DNA from: an uncultured Clostridia bacterium | Lineage (GTDB): Bacteria > Bacillota > Clostridia > Christensenellales > Borkfalkiaceae | Assembly: GCA_958419945.1 (NCBI GenBank) | Contig: CATZIC010000052.1 | Location: forward strand, 1-13,564 | Length of the DNA stretch: 13,564 nt | Reading direction: 5' to 3' | Shown: positions 6,191 through 13,564 of the stretch, piece after piece | How positions within the stretch are numbered: position 1 is the stretch's first letter | Layout of the letters: each line of letters begins with the position of its first letter | Program-made: the position numbers and the translations under genes | Notes under the pieces: model-generated | The model's input: the letters and a program-made list of their open reading frames with translations, nothing else | The model's database searches: none | Told to the model about the DNA's origin: nothing

Positions 6191-6801
6191 TTTTTGTATG
6201 CGACCAAAATTCCGTCGCCCTTTTCATAAATGGAACAAATGTAATTCTTATCTTCTATGAGTGTATCCAAAAATGCTCTCATATTTCTGACTATTGTGTT
6301 ATCACGGTGTCCGTATTTCACTCCGCCGTCGATAAATCCCCTGAAAAGCACGTTGTCGGCAAAAAGCACGCCGCCGCTTTTCAGAATTCTTTTTAAGTCG
6401 GGAAGATAATCGTAGTATCTTGCTTTTGCGCCGTCGAGGAAAATAAAATCGTAAGGACCTTCCAAAAACCTTATAATGTCGCCCGCATCGCCGAGATATT
6501 GTTTTACACGCTCGGAAAATCCAAAAGAAGCAAAGGTGTTTTTAGCAGTTAAATAGCTATCCTCGTCCTTTTCAATCGTGGTTACGTGCATATTATCGTT
6601 AGTTAGTAGCATTGCGGAAGCGCTTATCCCAACCGCCGTACCGATTTCAAGTACGCTAACGGGCCTTAAAATCGATACTTGAAGAATAAGTTCGTTTAAC
6701 GTTTCGTATAGTGCGGTTGGAATACCTTGCTCTCTAAAATTTTTTGAAAGTTCCAAAATGCGGGGATCCGTATTTGGCGTTATTTTTTCCGAAAACTTCA
6801 T
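6187..6801 (-). CDS. trmR: tRNA 5-hydroxyuridine methyltransferase TrmR
   Basis: SAM-dependent O-methyltransferase of the metal-dependent class I (caffeoyl-CoA O-methyltransferase-like) family, 204 residues. In Bacillus the equivalent YrrM/TrmR converts 5-hydroxyuridine-34 of tRNA to 5-methoxyuridine. Visible are the SAM motif VLEIGTAVGISA (50-61), the acidic IEKD (77-80) that should bind the SAM ribose, FLDGAKARYYDYL with Asp123, and FADNVLFRG with Asp149-Asn150, which should hold the metal. The direct neighbour trhP makes its substrate, which is the main reason to choose TrmR over a small-molecule methyltransferase. The start overlaps the RNase J stop by one base (TAATG), with GAGG four bases upstream. 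Confidence 0.85.
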   Translation of the reverse strand: MKFSEKITPNTDPRILELSKNFREQGIPTALYETLNELILQVSILRPVSVLEIGTAVGISASAMLLTNDNMHVTTIEKDEDSYLTAKNTFASFGFSERVKQYLGDAGDIIRFLEGPYDFIFLDGAKARYYDYLPDLKRILKSGGVLFADNVLFRGFIDGGVKYGHRDNTIVRNMRAFLDTLIEDKNYICSIYEKGDGILVAYKK

Positions 6802-8453
6802 TATACCTCTGTAACAACGGGCAAAATCATGGGATTATTCTTTGTTTTTTTGATTACGAAATTTCGTATAGAAGATCTGATTTTATTTTTTACTTCACGG
6901 GTATCCCCTAAAGCCTTCATATCGAAACTTTGTACGGTTCTTAAAACTATATCTTTTATGGCTTCGGTCTGCTCATCCGACAAAACTACGCCTTTGGAAA
7001 TAACGTCGGGTTTTTGCAAAAGTTCACCGCTTTCTGAAGAAATACAACATAGCGCAATTATAAGCCCGTCCTCGGCAAGGTGCAATCTGTCTCTTACGTA
7101 AGTCGTGGAATCGTCAATCTGCAAACCGTCTACAAACCTTGAACCAGCATGGAATTTCTCGCCCAACTTCATGGTCTTTTCAGTCAATAAAACTGTGTCG
7201 CCGATATCGGGTATAAGCATTTGATAATCCTTCATTCCGAGTTCTTTTGTAAGAATAACGTGCTTTTTAAGGTGTCTGTACTCGCCGTGAACGGGAATAA
7301 AGAATTTAGGTTTCAAAAGAGAATGCATTATCTTCAATTCTTCCTGACAGGCGTGCCCCGAAACGTGGATATTTTCAATGGCTTCGTAAACAACTTCCGC
7401 ACCCTTGCGATAAAGATTGTTGATTACTTCGGAAATGGATTTTTCATTTCCGGGGATAGGACTTGCGGAAATAATTATCGTGTCGTTTTTTGTGATTGTA
7501 ACCTGCGGATAGTCGTCCCCCGCCATTCTCGTCAAAACGGACATCGGCTCGCCTTGCGTGCCTGTGGAAATAATTACGAGGTCCTTATCGGGAATGTTTT
7601 TGATTTTATCGATATCCACCATTATGCCGTTCGGAACGTCGAGTTCGCCTATGCTTTCCGCAGCCTCCGTAACCTTAATCATGCTTCTGCCGGAAAGCGC
7701 AACCTTTCTTTTGTTCTTTTCGGCAATCTTTATAATCTGCTGTATGCGGTTAACATTTGATGAAAAGGTCGCAATAATTATTCTGCGTTTTGCGTTGGTA
7801 GCGAAAAGTCTTTCCAAAGTTTCGCTTACCACCCTTTCGCTCATGGTATATCCCGCACGCTCGACGTTTGTGGATTCGCATAAAAGTAGCAAAACACCTT
7901 TTTTACCGATTTCCGAAAGACGGGAAAAATCCATCATTTCGCCGTTCGGGGAAGTCATATCGATTTTGAAGTCCCCCGAATGAACGATAACGCCTACAGG
8001 GGTGGTGATTGCCAAAGCACAAGCCCCCGCAATGGAATGGTTTACGGTTACGAATTCCACGTTAAAACAGCCTAAAGTTATCTTTTCACGAGGTCTTACA
8101 CGTTTAAGTCTGTAATTATTGAGTTTAAACTCTTTAAGTTTTGTTTCAAGTAGTGCGAGCGTCATTTTCGTTCCGTAAACGGGAACGTTCAATTCCCTCA
8201 ATAAATACGGAACGGCACCGATATGATCCTCGTGTCCGTGGGTTAAAACGACGCCGCGTATTTTGTCTTTGTTTTCCTGTAAATATGTTGTATCGGGTAT
8301 AACGAGGTCTATCCCCGGCATGTCCTGCGAAGGGAAAGTAAGCCCCGCATCGATTACGATGATGTCTTTACCGAACTCCAGGGCGGTCATATTTTTGCCT
8401 ATTTCGCCTACGCCGCCCAGAAAACGGATTTTTAAAGTTTTGTTATTTTTCAT
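6801..8453 (-). CDS. rnjA: Ribonuclease J
   Basis: Metallo-beta-lactamase/beta-CASP nuclease with 5'-to-3' exonuclease and endonuclease activity, central to mRNA decay and rRNA maturation in Bacillota. At 550 residues it has the length of RNase J1. Visible are the zinc motif HGHEDH (72-77), further ligands His139 (VNHS) and Asp161 (HSGDFKID), the beta-CASP segment with STGTQGEP (296-303), SGHA (365-368) and His389 in PVHGEYRHL. The C-terminal dimerisation domain ends near 550. The start has a good ribosome site (AAAGGAAA, about 4 bases from ATG) and follows valS after 14 bases. It could be J1 or a sole RNase J; the window cannot tell. Confidence 0.95.
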   Translation of the reverse strand: MKNNKTLKIRFLGGVGEIGKNMTALEFGKDIIVIDAGLTFPSQDMPGIDLVIPDTTYLQENKDKIRGVVLTHGHEDHIGAVPYLLRELNVPVYGTKMTLALLETKLKEFKLNNYRLKRVRPREKITLGCFNVEFVTVNHSIAGACALAITTPVGVIVHSGDFKIDMTSPNGEMMDFSRLSEIGKKGVLLLLCESTNVERAGYTMSERVVSETLERLFATNAKRRIIIATFSSNVNRIQQIIKIAEKNKRKVALSGRSMIKVTEAAESIGELDVPNGIMVDIDKIKNIPDKDLVIISTGTQGEPMSVLTRMAGDDYPQVTITKNDTIIISASPIPGNEKSISEVINNLYRKGAEVVYEAIENIHVSGHACQEELKIMHSLLKPKFFIPVHGEYRHLKKHVILTKELGMKDYQMLIPDIGDTVLLTEKTMKLGEKFHAGSRFVDGLQIDDSTTYVRDRLHLAEDGLIIALCCISSESGELLQKPDVISKGVVLSDEQTEAIKDIVLRTVQSFDMKALGDTREVKNKIRSSIRNFVIKKTKNNPMILPVVTEV

Positions 8454-8467
8454 TTATTTCCTTTAAC

Positions 8468-11098
8468 TTAATTGAGATAATCCTTCAAATTTTCATTGAT
8501 TTTTTGTTTTAATTCAACGTATTTTTCAAGTTTCTTTCTTTCGTTCTCAACCAAATCTTTAGGTGCCTTATTGATAAATCCCGCGTTATTAAGTTTTGAC
8601 TGTGCACGTTCGATTTCTTCCTGCGTTTTTTCAAGTTCTTTAGATAGCCTTTCGATTTCCGCTTTTACATCAACAAGTTCGCCAAGCGGAATATAAAGTT
8701 CAAAGCCGTCTAATACCTGTGTTACCACCTTTTCGGTAAGTTCTTCCTTTGCTGATATACAGTTAATCGTTTCAACGCCGGCAAGTTTTTTGATTAAATC
8801 GCCGCAGTCCGCGAGCAGTTTCTTATTCTCGGTAATAACGAACAAATCAACCTTTTTGGAGGGATTTGCCCCCGTTTTTGCCTTGATCTGACGAACGGCT
8901 TTGATTATATCCATTACCGCATTCATTTTATCGAGATCTTTCTTGTAATTTCTTCTCGAATTGTATTTAGGATAATCGGATACCATAATGCTACCGCTCG
9001 TGTTAGGCAGATAGGAATATATTTCTTCGGTAACAAACGGAATAAACGGGTGAAGAAGTTTAAGGGTTTGATTAAGAACGTAGATAAGTACCGAAACCGT
9101 CTTTTGCTTTTTGGATTCGTCGTTGCCGTATAACGAAGATTTGCAAAGTTCGATATACCAATCGCAGAAATCGTACCAAACGAAGTCGTGAAGGGTGGTA
9201 AGCGCAACGCCTAACTCGTACTTATTCATGTTTACGGTTACTTCTCTTATACAAGAGTTGAGTTTCGACAAAATCCATTTGTCTTTAAGTTCCGGTTTAA
9301 TATCGTCCATAGGAAGAATTTCAACGTTTTCCGCATTCATAAGAACGAATCTCGAAGCGTTCCAGACCTTATTGATAAAGTTCCTTGAACTTTCGCATTT
9401 TTCCTTGGAAAATCTTATGTCGCTGCCTGCCGCAACGCCGGAAACAAGGGAGAAACGCAAGGTATCCGCACCGTATTCGTCGATAACCTGAATCGGGTCA
9501 ACGCCGTTTCCTAAAGACTTACTCATTTTTCTGCCCTTGTCGTCTCTTACAAGGCCGTGGATAACTACGTCTTTAAACGGAATTCTGCCCATATGTTCAA
9601 GTCCGCTGAAAATCATTCTTGCTACCCAGAAGAAGATAATATCGTAGCCGGTAACCAAAACGTCGGTAGGATAGAAATATTTGAGATCTTCTGTCATTTC
9701 GGGGTAGCCGAGTGTTGAGAACGGCCATAATGCGGAACTGAACCAAGTGTCGAGTACGTCCGGATCCTGATGGAAACGTGTGCTTCCGCACTTAGTACAT
9801 TTAGTGGGTTCTTCCTTTAAGACCATCATTTCACCGCAATCCTCGCAGTAATATACGGGGATTCTGTGGCCCCACCAAAGTTGACGGGAAATGCACCAGT
9901 CCTTTATGTTTTCCATCCAATTATAGTAAATCTTCGTAAATCTTTCGGGTACGAATCTTATGGATTTATTTTTAACAGCAGAAATTGCAGGTTTTGCTAA
10001 GGTATCCATTTTTACGAACCACTGTTTGGAAACGATGGGTTCCACGCTTGAATGGCAACGATAACAATGCCCCACGTTGTGTGCGTGCGGTTCAATTTTT
10101 GAAAGAACGCCGAGTTCTTTAAGATCTTCTACAATCTGCTTTCTGCACTCGAATCTGTCAAGGCCTTGATACTTGCCTGCATTTTCGTTCATAGTGCCGT
10201 CGTCGTTCATAACCCTTATTACTTCGAGGTTGTGCCTCAAGCCTACTTCAAAGTCGTTAGGATCGTGCGCAGGGGTGATTTTAACGGCGCCGGTTCCGAA
10301 GTCAAGTGCAACGTAATCGTCTGCAACAACGGGGATTTCCCTTCCTACAATGGGTAGAATCAAAGTTTTGCCGATAAAGGATTTAAACCTTTTATCCTTG
10401 GGATTTACCGCAACCGCAGTATCGCCGAGCATGGTTTCCGGACGAGTGGTTGCAACCGTCAATACGCCGCTACCGTCTTTCAATGGATAATCGAGGTGCC
10501 AGAAATTCGAAGCCTCTTCTTCATATTCAACTTCCGCATCCGAAAGCGCGGTTTTGCATGACGGACACCAATTTATAATTTTAGAGCCTTGATAAATCAG
10601 CCCCTTGTTATATAAATTTACAAAGACCTCTTTAACCGCCCTTGAGCATCTGTCGTCCATGGTAAAGGCAAGCCTTGACCAGTCGCAGGAAGAACCTAAG
10701 CATTTAAGTTGTTCGACGATTCTTCCACCGTACTTTTCCTTCCACGCCCAGGCACGCTTCATAAAGCCTTCCCTACCAACCTGTTCTTTGGTAAGACCTT
10801 CTTCCTTTTTCATAAGTTCCACTATCTTAACCTCGGTTGCGATAGAAGCGTGGTCGGTACCGGGAAGCCATAAAGTTTCGTAGCCCTGCATACGTTTAAA
10901 CCTTACTATGGTATCCTGTAAGGTTTCATCAAGGGCGTGCCCTATATGAAGTTGACCCGTAATGTTCGGTGGCGGAATTACCACGGTAAACGGCACTTTG
11001 TCGGGGTTGACTTTGGCTTTAAAGTAACCGTTATTTTCCCAATTTTCGTAAATTTGTTTTTCAAATTCATTCGGATTGTAAGTCTTTTGCATGTCCAT
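8468..11098 (-). CDS. valS: Valyl-tRNA synthetase
   Basis: Class I aminoacyl-tRNA synthetase that charges tRNA-Val, 876 residues, the usual Bacillus-type length. Visible are PPPNITGQLHIGHAL with HIGH at 51-54, and zinc-type cysteine pairs C178/C181 with C345/C348 and C418/C421 with C434/C437. The editing (CP1) domain holds TTRPETMLGDTAVAVNP and TPAHDPNDFEVG, and KMSKS lies at 524-528. The anticodon-binding domain contains FVWYDFCDWYIEL, and the C-terminal coiled coil (about 810-876) is rich in Glu and Lys. The start is the ATG at 11098, seven bases after GGAAGA; an ATG two codons later is less well placed. It is first in the operon, behind a consensus promoter with a leader of about 35 bases and no T-box. 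Confidence 0.97.
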   Translation of the reverse strand: MDMQKTYNPNEFEKQIYENWENNGYFKAKVNPDKVPFTVVIPPPNITGQLHIGHALDETLQDTIVRFKRMQGYETLWLPGTDHASIATEVKIVELMKKEEGLTKEQVGREGFMKRAWAWKEKYGGRIVEQLKCLGSSCDWSRLAFTMDDRCSRAVKEVFVNLYNKGLIYQGSKIINWCPSCKTALSDAEVEYEEEASNFWHLDYPLKDGSGVLTVATTRPETMLGDTAVAVNPKDKRFKSFIGKTLILPIVGREIPVVADDYVALDFGTGAVKITPAHDPNDFEVGLRHNLEVIRVMNDDGTMNENAGKYQGLDRFECRKQIVEDLKELGVLSKIEPHAHNVGHCYRCHSSVEPIVSKQWFVKMDTLAKPAISAVKNKSIRFVPERFTKIYYNWMENIKDWCISRQLWWGHRIPVYYCEDCGEMMVLKEEPTKCTKCGSTRFHQDPDVLDTWFSSALWPFSTLGYPEMTEDLKYFYPTDVLVTGYDIIFFWVARMIFSGLEHMGRIPFKDVVIHGLVRDDKGRKMSKSLGNGVDPIQVIDEYGADTLRFSLVSGVAAGSDIRFSKEKCESSRNFINKVWNASRFVLMNAENVEILPMDDIKPELKDKWILSKLNSCIREVTVNMNKYELGVALTTLHDFVWYDFCDWYIELCKSSLYGNDESKKQKTVSVLIYVLNQTLKLLHPFIPFVTEEIYSYLPNTSGSIMVSDYPKYNSRRNYKKDLDKMNAVMDIIKAVRQIKAKTGANPSKKVDLFVITENKKLLADCGDLIKKLAGVETINCISAKEELTEKVVTQVLDGFELYIPLGELVDVKAEIERLSKELEKTQEEIERAQSKLNNAGFINKAPKDLVENERKKLEKYVELKQKINENLKDYLN

Positions 11099-11140
11099 AA
11101 AAAAGTCTTCCTATATAATATTTCATAAACGTTTTAATTT

Positions 11141-11169
11141 ATTATATAGTAATTAGCATTTATTGTCAA
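11141..11169 (-). promoter_or_regulatory. Consensus sigma-A promoter of valS
   Basis: On the minus strand there is a perfect TTGACA (11169-11164), 17 bases, and a perfect TATAAT (11146-11141). Transcription should start near 11134, about 35 bases before the valS ATG. The leader holds only the GGAAGA ribosome site (11111-11106) and has no T-box stem or antiterminator sequence. Confidence 0.9.
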
Positions 11170-11213
11170 ACTTCCTTTACCGAATTAGTTAAAATTATGT
11201 TTTTACATTTTTG

Positions 11214-11243
11214 TTAACAGCTATATATTTTTCCGCATAAAAT
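11214..11243 (+). promoter_or_regulatory. Probable sigma-A promoter of the ABC importer operon
   Basis: TTAACA (11214-11219), 18 bases, TAAAAT (11238-11243), each hexamer one mismatch from consensus. Transcription would start near 11250, some 20 bases before the ATG at 11272. It points away from the valS promoter, whose -35 is about 45 bp away. The 44 bp between the two -35 boxes hold a small ATGT-TTTT-ACAT dyad and nothing else recognisable. No TPP riboswitch is present. Confidence 0.5.
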
Positions 11244-11271
11244 AGATAATGACCACTGATTTTGGAGGATT

Positions 11272-12273
11272 ATGAAAAAATTACTTATATTTTGTCTTTC
11301 TGCTACCTTTATAGCAAATTTATTTGCTTGTAACGGCAACGGAAACGGCAATACGAAAATAAAAATCAATGAAGTTACCCACTCGATTTTCTACGCACCT
11401 TTTTACGTTGCAATCGAAGGCGGTTTCTTCGAAAAAGAAGGGTTGGAAATTACACTTACAACCGGTGGCGGATCGGACGCTTCGATGACAGCACTTTTAT
11501 CAGGAAGTTGCGATATAGCGCTTTTGGGACCGGAAACCGGAATTTACACCGCTATCGGTGGGGCAAAGGACCTTCCCGTTATATTTGCGCAATTAACCAA
11601 ACGAGACGGATCCTTCTTGATGGGTAGAACTCCAACGGAAAACTTTAAATGGACGGACCTCGAAAACAAAGAAATAATTGCGGGAAGACGTGGCGGAAGT
11701 CCTGCGATGTCTTTAGAATACGCGCTAAATAAAAACAACCTATACGACGGCGAAAACGTTACTTTAAATTACGACGTACAATTTAATCTTACGGCTTCGG
11801 CCTTCGTATCGGGTACGGGCGACTACGTTACGATGTTCGAACCCACCGCCTCGGAATACCAACGAGAAGGCAAAGCCTACATCGTTGCAAGCGTAGGACA
11901 GGAATCGGGAGAGGTCCCCTTCACCTGCTTTATGGCTAAAAAAAGTTATTACGAAAACAACGCTGAAATTATAGAAAAGTTCACAACTTCCCTATTTAAA
12001 GCCATAAAATATATTAAGGAAACGGACGTTAGCGAAGTAGCGGAATTACTCGTTAAGTCCTTCCCCTCTACAAGTCTTCAATCTATTAAAGACTCACTAA
12101 ACTCTTACCTAAGAATAGACGCCTGGCAAACGGATATGATTATGAAAAAGCAATCATTCGACCGCTTGCAGGAGATTATGGAAAACGCAGGAGAATTAGA
12201 TCAGCGAGTAGAATATGAAAACCTCGTTGACAACAAAATTACTGAAGATAGCTACAAAAAAATCTTCGGATAA
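11272..12273 (+). CDS. ABC importer substrate-binding lipoprotein, NMT1/SsuA type
   Basis: Extracellular solute-binding lipoprotein of 333 residues. The signal peptide MKKLLIFCLSATFIANLFAC ends in a lipobox with Cys20 (LFAC). The mature part starts with an Asn/Gly-rich linker, then VTHSIFYAPFYVAIEGGFFEKEGLEI, the standard opening of the NMT1/SsuA/ThiY group. It continues with GGGSDASMTALLSGSCDIALLGPE, ending near residue 333 (KIFG). The group binds nitrate, sulfonates, taurine or thiamine precursors, and nothing visible picks between them. The ribosome site GGAGG (11264-11268) is strong but only three bases from the ATG. Together with the ATPase and permease genes that follow it forms a complete importer. 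A strong terminator directly after it suggests it is made in excess. Confidence 0.9.
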   Translation: MKKLLIFCLSATFIANLFACNGNGNGNTKIKINEVTHSIFYAPFYVAIEGGFFEKEGLEITLTTGGGSDASMTALLSGSCDIALLGPETGIYTAIGGAKDLPVIFAQLTKRDGSFLMGRTPTENFKWTDLENKEIIAGRRGGSPAMSLEYALNKNNLYDGENVTLNYDVQFNLTASAFVSGTGDYVTMFEPTASEYQREGKAYIVASVGQESGEVPFTCFMAKKSYYENNAEIIEKFTTSLFKAIKYIKETDVSEVAELLVKSFPSTSLQSIKDSLNSYLRIDAWQTDMIMKKQSFDRLQEIMENAGELDQRVEYENLVDNKITEDSYKKIFG

Positions 12274-12278
12274 AAGTT

Positions 12279-12308
12279 AAGCCTGCCGGTTTTTTGGCAG
12301 GCTTTTTT
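12279..12308 (+). terminator. Strong intrinsic terminator inside the ABC operon
   Basis: AAGCCTGCC (12279-12287) pairs perfectly with GGCAGGCTT (12296-12304) across an 8-base loop, and the T-run is 12303-12308. It lies between the stop of the binding-protein gene and the ATPase ribosome site. The ATPase and permease would therefore be made only from readthrough transcripts. Confidence 0.88.
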
Positions 12309-12313
12309 GAGGT
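12309..12313 (+). promoter_or_regulatory. Ribosome binding site fixing the ATPase start
   Basis: GAGGT directly follows the terminator T-run and is five bases (from GAGG) ahead of the ATG at 12318. It rules against the longer in-frame TTG start at 12294, which lies inside the terminator stem and loop. Confidence 0.75.
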
Positions 12314-12317
12314 AACA

Positions 12318-13079
12318 ATGAACAGTTTTCTTAAATTAGATAATCTTTCCTTGACCTATCACACCAAAAACAGCGAAACCACGGCGGTTAAAGGACTCGG
12401 CTTTTCGGTCGAGAAAGGAGAGTTCGTTGCGATAATAGGCCCGTCGGGGTGCGGCAAAACAAGCGTGCTTTCCCTCGTTGCGGGACTTATTCCGAAATCC
12501 GGCGGAACCATTACTCTATGCGGAAAGGAAATAACTTCCCCGGACGATAATATCGGTTATATGCTTCAACGGGACCAACTGTTTCCGTGGTTGACGATTG
12601 AAAAAAACGCTATGCTTCCGCTTGTTATCAAAAACATAAAAACTTCTAAAAACGTTGAATATACCTACGATTTATTAAAAAAGTACGGACTTTACGAATT
12701 TAGGAAATACTACCCCGACCAGCTATCCGGCGGCATGCGACAGCGAGCGGCGCTTATACGCACGCTATCTTGTAAACCCGAACTTTTACTTCTTGACGAG
12801 CCCTTTTCCGCACTCGATTACCAAACAAGACTAGTCGTGTGCGACGACGTTTACAAGGTTATAAAATCGGAAAAAAAGACGGCGTTACTTGTTACTCACG
12901 ATATTTCGGAAGCAATTTCGCTTGCGGATAAAATTATAGTTTTAACTAAACGCCCCGCAAAAGTAAAAATGATTTACTACACGGATTTCGATAAATCCTT
13001 AACCCCTCTTTCACGCAGAGAAGAAAAGAACTTTTCCACGTGGTTTGAAAAACTTTGGAAGGAGTTAAATACGCAATGA
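12318..13079 (+). CDS. ABC importer ATPase (SsuB/TauB/NrtD type)
   Basis: Cytoplasmic ATPase that powers the importer, 253 residues from the ATG at 12318. It has all the motifs: Walker A GPSGCGKTS (41-49), Q-loop Gln84 in MLQRDQLFPWLTI, signature LSGGMRQR (136-143), Walker B LLLLDEP (156-162), D-loop SALD (164-167) and H-loop His194 in VTHD. LFPWLTI after the Q-loop and the RQRAALIRTL segment are typical of the nitrate/sulfonate/taurine subfamily. It follows the binding-protein gene after 44 bases that hold the terminator. Its stop overlaps the permease start by four bases (ATGA). It looks fully functional. Confidence 0.95.
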   Translation: MNSFLKLDNLSLTYHTKNSETTAVKGLGFSVEKGEFVAIIGPSGCGKTSVLSLVAGLIPKSGGTITLCGKEITSPDDNIGYMLQRDQLFPWLTIEKNAMLPLVIKNIKTSKNVEYTYDLLKKYGLYEFRKYYPDQLSGGMRQRAALIRTLSCKPELLLLDEPFSALDYQTRLVVCDDVYKVIKSEKKTALLVTHDISEAISLADKIIVLTKRPAKVKMIYYTDFDKSLTPLSRREEKNFSTWFEKLWKELNTQ

Positions 13080-13564
13080 AAAAAGACGGATTTTCACCCG
13101 AACACCTACTGTACCTAAGAAAACAAAAAAACAGAAAAATCTGCGTTTTGGTTACGCAAATTTCCATACTTGTAATTTTCCTTTTGTTATGGGAACTTTT
13201 AACACTTTTTAACGTAGTAGACAGTTTTTTGTTCAGCAGCCCCGACAGAATAGTAAAAACCATTGCGAATCTTTATATTAGCGGTGAATTGTTCTTACAT
13301 ATAGGAACTACCTTATATGAAACCATTGTCGGCTTTTTATTAGCCTCTGTTACGGGCACACTTATAGCGGTTGCGTTTTGGTGGTCGGATTTTTTAAGAA
13401 GGGTTTTCGAACCGTACGTAGTAGTTTTAAACAGTCTGCCGAAAATCGCCCTCGGTCCCCTGATTATCATTTGGTTCGGTGCGGGAACTAAAGCCATAAT
13501 TTTTATGACCTTTTTGGTTACCGTAATCGTAACCGTGATTAATATGTACACGGGGTTTTGCGAG
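13076..13564 (+). CDS. ABC importer permease (SsuC/TauC type), cut by window edge
   Basis: First 163 codons of an inner-membrane permease of the binding-protein-dependent family; the reading frame is open to the last base and no stop is reached. A basic start (MKKDGFSPEHLLYLRKQKNRK) precedes a first membrane helix (about 24-45) and a periplasmic FLFSSPDRIVKTI segment. Further helices follow at about 83-102, 130-138 and 143-158. LNSLPKIALGPLIIIWFGAG (119-138) is the EAA-like loop that should contact the ATPase, in the form typical of SsuC. The ATG overlaps the ATPase stop (ATGA) and has GGAAGGAG 11 bases upstream. Gene order SBP-ATPase-permease supports one operon. Confidence 0.92.
   Translation, partial: MKKDGFSPEHLLYLRKQKNRKICVLVTQISILVIFLLLWELLTLFNVVDSFLFSSPDRIVKTIANLYISGELFLHIGTTLYETIVGFLLASVTGTLIAVAFWWSDFLRRVFEPYVVVLNSLPKIALGPLIIIWFGAGTKAIIFMTFLVTVIVTVINMYTGFCE

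Noticed and set aside
7221..7760. 179-codon plus-strand open frame opposite RNase J
   Set aside because: It lies wholly inside the conserved RNase J gene on the other strand. Its translation shows no recognisable motif and it has no ribosome site.
11099..11271. T-box or TPP riboswitch in the divergent intergenic region
   Set aside because: No T-box antiterminator sequence or THI-box motifs were seen on either strand, and both leaders appear too short.
12294..12317. Longer ATPase start at TTG 12294
   Set aside because: The codon is inside the terminator hairpin and has no ribosome site. The ATG at 12318 has GAGG at proper distance and fits the family length.
13273..13551. Minus-strand open frame of 92 codons near the right edge
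   Set aside because: It is antisense to the permease, whose plus-strand frame carries membrane helices and the EAA-like loop.
1..13564. CRISPR array, insertion sequence, prophage, tRNA or rRNA gene, defence system
   Set aside because: No repeat-spacer pattern, transposase, terminal inverted repeats, phage genes or RNA gene sequences were recognised. The gene content is ordinary chromosomal housekeeping plus one importer and one sensor kinase.

Overview
The window looks like chromosome from a low-to-moderate GC Bacillota (Firmicutes), most likely a spore-forming Clostridia relative. The evidence is a sporulation sigma factor of the SigK type with a hydrophobic pro-sequence, RNase J instead of an RNase E system, a TrmR/TrhP tRNA-modification pair as in Bacillus, a ThyA with a YPCAYS active site, consensus sigma-A promoters and GGAGG-type ribosome binding sites. 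No phage, transposon, CRISPR array or RNA gene was recognised. Almost all of the sequence is coding, and the longest gene-free stretches are under 200 bases.

From the left: (1) A LytS/YehU-like sensor histidine kinase with a 7TM sensor (1-1851, minus) has its own probable promoter. Its stop codon is at the very edge, so any response regulator lies outside. (2) An intrinsic terminator at 1971-2004 closes a minus-strand run of eight genes that starts at 11098. In transcription order these are valS, RNase J, the tRNA wobble-uridine methyltransferase trmR, the tRNA hydroxylation protein trhP (U32 family), sigK, a short-chain dehydrogenase, thyA and dfrA. valS, rnjA, trmR and trhP are packed with 14-base gaps or 1-4 base overlaps and form one translation-centred operon behind a perfect TTGACA-17-TATAAT promoter. 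thyA and dfrA overlap by one base and together supply dTMP and recycle the dihydrofolate that ThyA produces.

(3) Between trhP and sigK lies the most interesting non-coding element. A 12-bp perfect inverted repeat has a 3' arm that contains the sigK start codon and runs straight into six T residues, which are also the first two Phe codons. In a transcript reading through from trhP this would be a terminator or start-codon-sequestering hairpin. The 5' arm of the same hairpin also looks like the -10 of a sigma-E-type sporulation promoter (ATA-N16-CATAAATT), so a transcript started there would lack that arm. This could insulate or switch sigK expression.

(4) Divergent from valS, across 173 bp holding a promoter for each side, is a plus-strand ABC importer operon of the nitrate/sulfonate/taurine/HMP type: substrate-binding lipoprotein, ATPase, and a permease cut by the right edge. 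A strong terminator sits between the lipoprotein and ATPase genes, with the ATPase ribosome binding site directly after its T-run. This is expected to give much more binding protein than ATPase and permease.
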